Of a stretch of DNA of 64,000 nucleotides, positions 1-18,528 are shown piece after piece. The position numbers were made by a program, and so were the translations under genes. The stretch comes from Malurus cyaneus samueli. Taxonomy: Eukaryota; Chordata; Aves; Passeriformes; Maluridae. The stretch is from contig CM019220.1 in the NCBI GenBank assembly GCA_009741485.1, positions 3,595,832 to 3,659,831 of the forward strand, in the 5' to 3' direction. How positions within the stretch are numbered: position 1 is the stretch's first letter; every line of letters begins with the position of its first letter. The notes under the pieces are model-generated. The model did no database searches, was not told the origin of the DNA, and worked only from the letters and a program-made list of their open reading frames with translations.

Positions 1-4441
<4,441 letters not shown>

Positions 4442-4613
4442 GTGAGGCATCTTTGTGGTTTGGCAGTATTTGAAAACTATTTATACACAATTAATTCAGA
4501 TAATCTCAGCATTTTACGAATAAACAGATACAATGGCACTGATGTTCAGGCTCTTGCTAGGCTGGAAGATGCTAAAGAGATCCGTGTGTACCAGAAAAGA
4601 ACTCAAACAGCAG
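4442..4613 (+). CDS. LRP1B: LRP1B exon: beta-propeller 1, last blade
   Basis: Encodes [20 protein letters not shown], then [14 protein letters not shown] and ends in VYQKRTQTA. This is the closing blade of propeller 1 and the strand leading to the following EGF module. YNGTD carries a possible N-glycosylation site. The exon starts in phase 0 after TTTTCCAG and ends in phase 1 (GCA G before GTGAGA). One oddity: the fifth codon is TGT (Cys, 4454-4456), where remembered LRP1 and LRP1B have Tyr in HLYG. Confidence 0.96.
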
Positions 4614-5658
4614 GTGAGATCACAAGCCCTCTCTCTAGAAAACATAAAACAAGATATTAAGTGGGTGTATGGTTAAAAAGGTCCTGCTAGAAAAGTGTAT
4701 CAGAAAATGGAGTGGAAATTTGTCATTGTGGCACAATTCTCGGTTGCTTCTGCCCAATTTTCTGTGTGGTTGTTGCCATTTTCCTGTGTCCCTAAGCTCC
4801 CAATTCAACTCTTTCTGGAGAATATGGTTTGGAGAACTGCCAGAGATATGATATGAATATCAGCTTTGCCATCTGTGAAAGAAATCTTAATTTTCCTCTA
4901 GAATGAAAAACTTTTGATAATCTCAGAATGTTTTGGTAAAACAGGAGTTTCTGAGGTCCATAGTCCTGTATGATTGTCACATAATTTCGACATGGAAGTC
5001 ATGGGAACTTTGTGCAAAGGTAGCAAGATCCAAAACGTTTACACTGATGCTTTATGAGATTTTTTGATGTGACTGATAACAATAAATCGTTGCCATGACT
5101 GCTAGGAGAGAAAAGCCAACCCATCAATTCTCAGTGTCAATGTTACTAAACAGAATGACTGCTTCTGGAGAAGTTTCTGAAGTGGGAACAAACTCTAAAT
5201 TGATGTAGAGTGGGTGAACTAATTTTCACCCAGGAGCTGGGGGCATTGATTTGCAGATATCAATGTCGGAAGGAGGTTGCAAAGACTCTTTCTTTGCTAT
5301 TGTCATCCCTCTCGTACTCCTGAGGGAGTCGGAGAGGTTGAGTAGAGGAGAGACATGAGCGCAGTGTAATCTTTTATTACATCCTGTGATTACTCCACTA
5401 CTCCTTTTGTTTTGAATGGACAAGTGTATTGCTTGTCAAGATTCTCTGCAAAGGCTGTCTCAGCTTGGTGGAATTTCTGTATTACTTTTAACTGTATCGA
5501 CCCTAAACTATTTCAATGCTTTTAAAAAAACAAACAAACAAAAAAACAAACAAAACTCAAAAGCTTGAGGTAAAGTAGGAAAAATAAAAGCATTTTTGGC
5601 TTTAAGCCAGTAAGGTAGCATGGTAGATTTGTTTTCTCAGCATATTGTTTTTAACTGT

Positions 5659-5661
<3 letters not shown>

Positions 5662-5698
<37 letters not shown>
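5662..5698. repeat. (AT)n microsatellite
   Basis: An uninterrupted alternating AT run of about 37 bases, preceded by AACTGTTA and followed by CTAGGC. Such a tract is likely to vary in length between individuals and is prone to assembly length errors. Confidence 0.95.
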
Positions 5699-5699
<1 letters not shown>

Positions 5700-5799
5700 T
5701 AGGCTGCTAATATAGAACTGTGCATTTGAAAAGATGAAATCAAAGGAAAGGAATTTTTTGGCTTCTTCAGCTGGATTTATATCCAACTGTAGAAATCTG

Positions 5800-5944
5800 C
5801 ACCCATCCCTGGAACTGTTCAAGGCCAGGTTGGATGGGCTCGAGCAGCCTGGGATATGGAAGGTGTCCCTGCCCCTGGCAGAGGGGTTGGAATGAGATGG
5901 GCTCTAAGGGCCCTTCCGACCAAAACAATTCTGGGATTCTATAA
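5800..5944 (+). repeat. CR1 LINE 3' end fragment
   Basis: Closely follows the avian CR1 3' consensus in sense orientation: ATCCCTGGAACTGTTCAAGG, CCAGGTTGGATGGGCTCGAG, GGTGTCCCTGCCCCTGGCAG, a GGGTTGGAATGAGATGG block and the terminal CCCTTCCGACC ... CTGGGATTCTATAA. It is 5'-truncated at about 145 bp, as is usual for CR1, with moderate divergence. Confidence 0.9.
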
Positions 5945-6408
5945 ATATGGAAAAATGCTACAAGGCTTGTTCAATTGTTCAGTTTCAGCACAGGTACCTG
6001 CCCAAAAACGGTGCTGATGGAGCTGAATGATTACCAGAATGTGCTGGCCTGGGATGCCCTCTGTCCTCAAAAAACCCCAACCAAATGAAACTAAGCAGCA
6101 AATCAGAGAGGGGAGAAGTGTCACCTCCCTGAGGGATGTTCTGCCTGGCAGAGGCTGTGCAGGAGTTTATCCACACAGGGCTGATTGCACACAGAGATGG
6201 GCAGGGCTTGGGAGCCACGAGATGGCCCCGGGCATCATTGGTGCCGCTTGGGTATCACCTTCAAAAAACACCTTCCTTAGCAGTTACAATCTGGGGAAAG
6301 ATTTATTGTGACACAATTGCCATTTTTTCCTTTTCTCTGTCTGACCTTCCTGCATGCTGATGCAATGATTGTTGCTTTCTGAGCTCTGCTGTTTTCTGCT
6401 CGCCACAG

Positions 6409-6552
6409 TCAGAAGCCACGCGTGTGAAGTGGACGCGTACGGAATGCCGGGGGGATGTGCCCACATCTGCCTCATCAGCAGCAGCTACAAAGCACGGACT
6501 TGTCGCTGCAGGACTGGCTTCATCCTGGGGAGTGATGGCAGGTCATGCAAAA
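6409..6552 (+). CDS. LRP1B: LRP1B exon: EGF-like module after propeller 1
   Basis: A phase 1-1 exon encoding one EGF-like module: (V)[37 protein letters not shown] and SDGRSCK, with the six cysteines in class order. The MPGGC turn and RTCRCRTGF strand are conserved with LRP1 (RTCRCRSGF). In the LRP family such modules pack against the preceding propeller. Several CpG pairs (CACGCGTG, GGACGCGTACGG) stand out from the AT-rich introns. Acceptor is CGCCACAG and the donor is AAA A before GTATGT, which splits an Arg codon. Confidence 0.96.
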
Positions 6553-8118
<1,566 letters not shown>

Positions 8119-9333
8119 TGATGCTCAGGGATGGTGACATTCGGAGGCGCTCACTACGGAGAAGCTGAACTGACATTTGCAGATAATTTAATGTTTAATT
8201 TAAATCTCCCTTGGAAAACAGACTCAAATATGACCTTGAACAGAGCTGGAGACACCTTTTTACAACCTCCTGTTTGTTTTTCCTGAGGGCAGGAATGTAA
8301 AGTTTGGTTAAGGCACTCTGTTGTGAATTCTTACTTTGTCCATTTAAGCTGTTGCCACTGGTGAGTAATTCCTGTGTCTCCACTGTGTCCTTCCAGTAGC
8401 GGGGTATTTGTTGAGCCATCCCAAATCCTTGCAGACTTTGTAAGGCTTCTTCACTGCAGCCTGTATCACACTGTGGATTCTGGAGCTTATTCAAGTGGTT
8501 TGGCAGAGTGAGACTGACTGTAGTGCTGAAAACTCATTAGGAATAAAGCATTGTCTTTTCTGATGCATTTTCCATTGTGAATGTGCAGGCAACAGGAAGA
8601 CCTAAACATCTATTAGAACCTTAATTAAGATGCTTGTAACATTTATTGCAGCAATGAGAGAAACTGCCAGCAGTTCTCCAGTTTCCACATCTCCCACTGC
8701 ACAGAATCTCCCTGGTCTGGAATAATATCTCAACATACCAAACCTTGTTGCAGTGGAAAAAAGCTTCCAGTTTGTCAATCGATATTTCGTTTTCCTTTAT
8801 GGCCCCTCCTCTGAAATACTGCTTCAGCAGGAGGTAGCAACTGCCTCAGCTGAAATTCATTTTCAGCAGTAATTATCTTCTAGTCCTCAATCTAAGAAGC
8901 AGCATAAATATTCATCTTGGCCTTCAGAGAGCTTGAAATCTTCACTTGTGAATGGAAGCTCAGGACAGTGAAAGTAACTAAAACACCGTTGTTTCAGCAG
9001 GGGGATTTTCGTTCCCTGTCATTCATAATGCATGTTTTAATCCACCCTTCACAGAAGCCATCTCCACTGTACACTGATACGATGCTTTTTTTAGTGTAAG
9101 GTCTCTCCTCAGAGCCTGCACGAAGATCCCTTCAGCATCAGTTGCAAGGAGTAGTGACAGGCTCTTTACCCTGTTCTGGTGAATGGTTAATAAAGGGCAT
9201 TTGTCTCAGAAAATAACAAATACTCAGCTGTCAGCCTGGTAATTCTTCATTTCACTGTAAACATGGAAATGGATATTGTACATCTCACATCTTCCATCGC
9301 TGGCTTTCTTTTTCCAGCTGTGCATCTCATTTT

Positions 9334-9370
9334 ACAAAGTAAAATGTACAAAGTAAAATGTACAAAGTAA
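9334..9370. repeat. 14-bp tandem repeat, about 2.6 copies
   Basis: Unit ACAAAGTAAAATGT is repeated twice exactly and followed by a partial third copy (ACAAAGTAA). It lies about 90 bases before a second, unrelated tandem array. Confidence 0.9.
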
Positions 9371-9457
9371 TTCAAATGTGGAGCAGAGGAAGGAGCAAGA
9401 AAAGATGTAAATTTAAACATTAGGAGGGAGCAGCAAGGAGCACCCTGGCTGAAAGGA

Positions 9458-9502
9458 GTCAGACAGGTTGGGGTCAGACAGGTTGGGGTCAGACAGGTTG
9501 GG
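9458..9502. repeat. 15-bp tandem repeat, three perfect copies
   Basis: Unit GTCAGACAGGTTGGG occurs three times head to tail with no mismatch. Because 15 is a multiple of three, it makes a repetitive peptide in an antisense reading frame, which is not evidence of coding. Identical copies suggest recent expansion. Confidence 0.95.
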
Positions 9503-10855
9503 ATTAGTCTATTCAAACATGCAAACATGGTTAAACTTTCTATCCCAAACCAGAAAATTGGTGATACTCCTTTAATTAGTGTTCAAATGCAATGTTGACT
9601 CTTTATGAGTACGACACAGCAAAAATATCAATGCAACAGTGAAAGAATTGTGGATTATTTGCTGATTTCTTATTGGTGATGCTACTATTTGCAAAGGCCA
9701 AGAATATGTCACTGTCTCCCCCTCCTTCCCCAGGAGCTTACATTGGTAGTTTGAACTCGGTGCAGTTTCATAACTTTCAAGTATATTTAAAGAACATTTG
9801 TTAATGTATTTTTCATGATTTAAAAAATTAATATGGCCTCCAGCCATAACACCTTAGCTTTTATTCTTGTCAACTCTCAAGAACTCAGCAGGGACAGATT
9901 AAATCGTTCCTTGGTGGAAGGCTAGTGCAGAAAATCAAGTGTGTCAGGAGGTGGTTTAGTATTTGCTCCGAACAGCGTGCTGCTAAGGGCTTCTAGCTGT
10001 GCTAGGTGCCACTTCTCAGATTAGAAGTTGCTTTTTGGTGGCTATCAGGTTTTTCAAGACTGTATACACTCATTCAGGCAGCATTGCAACTCAGATAATT
10101 ACAGTTTGGCTACATGAGAGCCTGATCCTACATGCTGTTGGCTGGGAATTGAGATCACTGAGCACCTCACGCTGCTGGAGTTTGATTTCCCATATAGTTA
10201 CAGCTGTGATTTCTTATTCTTCACTTTGGGAAGCAAACTGCTGTGTAGTGTTGATAACTGTTTGACAGCCCCCAGCACAGCCCAGCTTAGAGCTGGTGGC
10301 ACAGCTGCAATAGAACTGTACTTCCAGCAGCAACAAAACTTATAATTAACCTTTCAAACTTGCATGTAAAATCAGTCTTTTGCGTTAAAAATTGGAAAAA
10401 AACCCAGACTTTTTCAATGGATCCAAACATTGTTCACTTGATGTTACATGAACACAAGTTCAGAGGTTTTTTTGCTTCTCTTTATACCCCTAATGGTATT
10501 TTTGGGGTGGCTGTGAGCCTGAAAGTCTTATATTATTTACTTGTAATCATTAATAAAGATGGTCACGGCTAACCTGTTGCTTAAACAAGGGCAAAGTAAG
10601 TGTACTTTGGAAGCTGTTTAGATGGTTGGTATATAGAACCATTATTTTCCCACCATTTTTTATGTGAATCTAGTATTTTAGGAACTATTATACATGACTT
10701 AAGTGCCATTGATGAGACTTGGCCATTCTGTACCAAATTAAATGTTGTGCCTGTAATCTGTTCATTATTACTGTTTGTAGTAATATTCTGGGAGTAATTC
10801 CCGAATTACAAATGTTAACACCTTAATTAGCAAGTGAAGAATGACCACAAGAGTA

Positions 10856-10919
10856 TTTTATTATTATTTATTAATTATTATATTTTATTATATTTTATTT
10901 TATTATTTAGTATTTATTT
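10856..10919. repeat. TTAT/TTTAT-rich low-complexity tract
   Basis: About 64 bases made almost only of T and A in TTAT, TTTAT and TATTT units (for example ATTATATTTTATTATATTTT). Simple AT-rich repeat with no other feature. Confidence 0.85.
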
Positions 10920-11534
10920 CTCCTCCCTTTTATCTGAAAGGGCTTTACTGCACAACAACTGTCTTGCTGTAGTCAAATTCATTTCACCAGAATGGCAGAA
11001 TAACCTTTATTTTGTTCCTGTTTACTACTTGGTGTGAAACCCATTTAAAAAGCAAGGAATGTATTTAATTTTAGACAGTGAAATAAATGTGAACTTAAAA
11101 TTATAACTCCACAAAAACAATGAAAATTATCTCTATGTGTTTGTGCTGTAGAATTCTCCATTATTTTTTAAAAGAAATTCGGATGTAGTTAGTACTTAGT
11201 TACCTTGAGCTTTTTTGAATTAGATTGCATTTAATTTAGAAACACAAATGCTCCAAAAGTACTGCAGAAGTCAAGGTAGCTCAGAGACAGTAGCTATTAT
11301 ATTAAATATAATGAGCAGTAGTCTTATAACAAAATTTTAGGAGGTGTCTACCATTCTAATCTAACAAGTCTTTTTGCTGCTGATACCACTACAGCCCATA
11401 ACTGGACTGGTTTGACTCCCAGAAAAGCAAAAAAAAAAAAATCAGCAAAATATTTTCATTTAAAAGATGATCTTATTGATACAAAAATCTGATCTTGCTA
11501 GTATAAAAACTGTGTTTAGCCCAAATTGCCTAGA

Positions 11535-12114
11535 TCAGACAGGGTAAAAATAGATTGGGTTTTGAACAAATTTGAACTCCTTGTCCTCAAGCTTGACTTT
11601 ACTCGTGTCAGTGTTTTCTGAGTTGAGCAGTGTCTGCTGAGGCCTCTCAGAGCTCCAAAGGACATTTTTTCCCAGCCCAAGTTCGTCTGTGTTGCCTGTT
11701 CCGTTCTGCAGTTTTTCCTGAACCTTGGGCTCCAGGTCCTTGCTGAAATTCTCTCTTCTTTTCCCTTTTGTTCTTTGCACTTTTCTCAGCATCCTTGACC
11801 ACCCCAAGACCAAAGGCCACTCTCCTCTTTCAGGAAATTTCAGCTGCCTCTGACATTGTCTTTTCAAAAGAATGCAGTGAAGGCACTGAGAGATTAAAAA
11901 TAAAACTGGCAGTGTCCATCAGCCTGGGAAAGCTGGCTGAGCTGCTGGCACTGCTCTCAGACACTGCCTGACCCACAGATGTTCAGTACTTGGGGGGATT
12001 CTTGTCAGACCAGGTGGTTGCTGGGTTAAAAATGTCATCCTTCATAGTGTCATGTCCTGGAGAGCTCATTCTGGCATTTGCTTCCCTCAAGTTTCTTAGA
12101 TTAAAAGGAAAAAT
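11535..12114 (-). pseudogene. Unidentified broken reading frame, antisense to LRP1B
   Basis: On the minus strand, a frame starting at 12114 reads IFPFNLRNLREANARMSSPG and continues to NPPKY, then a stop, then QAVSESSASSSASFPRLMD and on to SEAAEIS, then a stop, then KRRVAFGLGVVKDAEKSAKN. In a second frame there is an open 110-codon stretch (11867-11535) that includes KVQEKLQNGTGNTDELGLG. The region is less AT-rich than its flanks and looks like degraded coding sequence with stops and a frame change. I do not recognise the source. The KRRVAFG string resembles an RVxF-type phosphatase docking motif, but that is weak. No A tail or target duplication was seen. It could also be chance. Confidence 0.25.
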
Positions 12115-12212
12115 AATTAAAATAATTCCCCAAAAGTGCAGTGATGTTCAAGTATCAGAAATAGAGATAAAAATGTTAAAACACATTTTGCAAGGCTCAG
12201 TATGTTTACCAC

Positions 12213-12243
12213 TTTTTTTTTTTCTTTTCTTTTTTTTTTTCCC
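12213..12243. repeat. T/C-rich simple tract
   Basis: T run interrupted by single C bases and ending in CCC. It is too far (about 270 bases) from the next acceptor to be its pyrimidine tract. Confidence 0.8.
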
Positions 12244-12485
12244 TAGTTAAACTTTCTTATATTGTGTCTCTCAGGATGTATTGTCATCTCTGTGATTGAT
12301 TTGCAAAATTTAGGTGTAGTTTCTTAAGTTAACAAGGTTTAGTTGATGCTTTGGTGAGTACCAAATACCTGTAAGATGCTTTGGACCTCCAGCAGATAAA
12401 GGAAAAAAGCAATTTTTAAAATATGACATGGATATCACATAATAAATAGTGAACATATTTAAATATAGAGCATAAGTAGTAATAA

Positions 12486-15258
<2,773 letters not shown>

Positions 15259-15933
15259 TAGAGTCTGCACAGCCCTGCAGAGTGTCTGGGTCACCTCTGG
15301 TGGATCTTGGCAGTCTCGAGTGAGAGGCTGAAACATAGAGGGTGTTCCTCTGTACTAAGTGACACCAAACTTGATTTTTATTTATTTTTTTTAATCTGTT
15401 TTTATTATTATTTTAATTTTTTAAGCTGTTTTTTCTCACGTGAAAATGAGTTCCATTTTGATTGAGCCATGAAGTGACAAAGAGTTTTGCACTAGAAAAA
15501 AACACTATTTAGGCTTTGCCAGAGAGAGGCTTTCCCTTGAAGTTCACTGAATAAGCTGTTTTTGATGAATCTCAGTGCCTCTTTAGAGCATTTCTGGTAA
15601 TATTCAGAGGGGCAGCACTCAACAAGTGCTGTCAGAGATAGAAAGAAATTTCTTCAGTTGCTACTAATACCTGTACAAGCTGGATACAAGTCTGTGTAGA
15701 CATTCTGAGTGGGATTGCAGAAGCAACAAGCACAGAACAAGACACTGAAAATGGTTAAAGCTTAGACTACACTGATTATTTAAGGAAGTTTTGCCATCTG
15801 CTTCATAAAATTAGTGACTGGTGAATAATAAGAAGCACCTGTCTTTACAGATTTTTTTTGAAGTGTGTCACAGAATTGTTTTTTTCTTTTTTAAAATCTT
15901 GTTGAATATAAACTTTATAATATAAAAATAACA

Positions 15934-15967
15934 TATAATAGAAAATAATATATAATAGAAAATAATA
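15934..15967. repeat. 17-bp exact tandem duplication in AT-rich DNA
   Basis: Unit TATAATAGAAAATAATA occurs twice without mismatch or spacer. It lies in an AT-only stretch (15905-15985), so slippage is the simplest origin. Confidence 0.85.
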
Positions 15968-16471
15968 TTAAAATAAAATAAATACTTGAATAAAATTTAT
16001 GTAGCTAGAAATAACTAGAAGAGAGCTGCTTTTTATGCCTAATTATTTGCTTTTAATGATAGGATATTTTGGTCAAAATTTAACTGGATCAATCACATCT
16101 TTAACTCTGTGTCAGTACAGTGAAGATTTTGGGGTGTGAGGAGATCCTTAATTCCACCAACAGCTGTCAGATAATTGATTGATTGATTAATTGGATCAAA
16201 AGGAGTTCACTGAGATGGGGAGCTTTGAAAAAATTCTGAGTCCACAGAGACAATCTGGAGGGCAAAAGGGGATGATGTTTGTCAGCCCAAATTGGTGTTT
16301 GTTTGACTTTATCTTCCTGTTCTCTTAGGTTTGTGTCTCTAAATAGACAAGGGAGGAGCCGTTTCTTCCTCTCTTTAGGGAAGGCAGGAATTGGCTTTTG
16401 GGCCTTCGATCAAGGAGGATCCCAGACAGAAGGAGGAGATCAGTCATTCCAAACTGCAGCTGCTGGGGTAG

Positions 16472-16660
16472 AGTCATGGGATCAGAGAATTGTTTTTGCT
16501 GGGGAAAGCCTTATGATTGTCAAGCCCAGCTCTTAGCCCAGCACTGCCACGATCCCCACTAACCATGACCCTAAACCTCACATCCCTGGGTCTTCAGATC
16601 CACCCAGGATTAGTGACTCCACCCCTTCCCTGGGCAGCCTGTTCCTGGTTATCTGATGGG
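16472..16660 (-). repeat. CR1 LINE 3' end fragment, antisense
   Basis: Reverse complement of the CR1 3' region: an ATGGGATCAGAGAATTGTTTT start matches the reversed ATTCTGTGATTCTATGA tail. It is followed by CAGCACTGCCACGATCCCC and then GTGACTCCACCCCTTCCCTG and GGCAGCCTGTTCCTGG, all in the order of an antisense CR1. About 190 bp with moderate divergence. Confidence 0.85.
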
Positions 16661-16857
16661 GGCCACCTAAAGTGAGTTTATATGAAGTTTTTTGAAGTTA
16701 GATATTGGTGTTGTTCAAGAAGGGCTTGGTACTCTTGGTTTAATTTTATTGCATCAGATTGGTAAGTTTGGGATAGTCTCAGTTTTCCTATTTCCTGGAA
16801 AATTAATTTTTTTTTTTTTTTTTAACTTTGCATTGACGCTCACCTACCCCTAATTAA

Positions 16858-17121
<264 letters not shown>

Positions 17122-18189
17122 TGAGGTGGCTGGATAAACAAAAATAGAAAAACAAAAATTACTTGAGGCAAGAGAAAGATAACCTACAGCGTTTCCATGC
17201 ATTGATGTAGAAATTGATCCTCTCATAAATACTGAAGAGTGAATCATAGCATTATTCCTGTCTGAATTTCTTCTGTGCATTTACGCTGCCTTTATTGATC
17301 TTGTTTTTCTTATATATCCAAGAGATGCTGTTAAAGTATCAATTATGGTGGGTAACATATGGGCTTTGCCTCACACTGACATAAAATATATGATTGCATT
17401 TAACTTTTCGTAAATGAGATCATAGATCCCGTCTGTATTTTCCTTTTTTAAATTTTCTCCCTCATCCTGGTCTATGTCAACACTGTATGTTGCACAGGGT
17501 AAGAGTTAGCACTTCTTTGAGAGTCGTGGAAAAATCCATAGTTTTGCTGCTTGTTTTAGCAGAGAAATGAGATAAAAGCCATAGTTTTGCATGGATGGAG
17601 TTTAGAAAATGCAATTGCTACTATACAGGTAAAGTTAAAAATCTGTCTTACTGAAGAAAACTGAATTCCATTTTCTAGATACAGCATTCATATGAGTTGT
17701 TGAGTGTTTGCTCCCTTTAGTGAAAACATATATCTGGGTAATGTCTGCTACCAAACATAAAAATGATCATCAGGAATTAGTATAAATAAAATCCTGTTTG
17801 AAAGATGATTGTTTTACCATTTAACAGTTTTTCTTTTGTGGTACTTTAGTATCTAAATTTCCAATACATAAACCAATGTAGTGTTTGTAGAACTGTTCTG
17901 TGTAAAGGTTGTTATAAAAGCATTCCCTTTATCACAGATGCTTTTCAGGGACTCCCTCTTACTTTCAAAGACATGTAAAAGTACAGTTTGTTTGGGTTTC
18001 TTTTCTTGGAATTATTGTGGGTTTTGTTTGGTTGGTGTTTTTAAGATAAAATCTGGTCCCAAACCCACCCTCAAGGTGGCCAAATTTCTGAACACTGTGT
18101 CTGCTGATAGAAGTAGCAGTGTTTGTTTTCAATGCTTCAATACTTCTGCTGCTTTTTCCAGTACTTAGAAAGTTCCTGTATTATTTATT

Positions 18190-18220
18190 TTTTCTTTTTT
18201 TTTTTTTTTTTTTTTTTTTT
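18190..18220. repeat. Poly-T tract
   Basis: About 31 bases of T with a single C near the start. Not followed closely by an exon, so not a functional pyrimidine tract as far as can be seen. Confidence 0.9.
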
Positions 18221-18496
18221 AGAAAGGGACCACTTTATGCAATTGCTGTTAGCTTCCAAATAAGCTGACACCAGAGGGAGAAAGTATTGCCTCTTAGACA
18301 GTTTTGCTGAATGAGCTGGAGTCTTAAGGGAGAGAATTTGGCTCATTAATATATTCTTTGTTTGAAATTGTAATTGGAATTTTGTAAGCTAACTGCAGCC
18401 TTTAGGAACCTCCCTTTTTGTCATGCTCAGTGAGGTTGATCTCGCCATTGTTCCCAAAGGAGCATAAAAATTTGTTTTAAAGAAACTGGAGCTATT

Positions 18497-18522
<26 letters not shown>
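18497..18522. repeat. (TG)13 microsatellite
   Basis: Thirteen uninterrupted TG dinucleotides followed by TTTTC. Probably length-variable. Confidence 0.95.

Positions 18523-18528
<6 letters not shown>

Larger units (their letters stand above)
4614..6408 (+). other. LRP1B: LRP1B intron, 1.8 kb
   Basis: GT-AG, phase 1 (GTGAGA ... CGCCACAG). It contains a CAAA-type A-rich tract at 5523-5556, an (AT)n microsatellite and a CR1 tail, the last two listed separately. The stretch 6020-6310 is less AT-rich than its surroundings, but I could not identify it. Confidence 0.9.

Noticed and set aside
9458..9502. Possible CRISPR-like or coding repeat
   Set aside because: Three directly joined 15-bp units have no spacers, and the host is a vertebrate. 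Simple tandem repeat.
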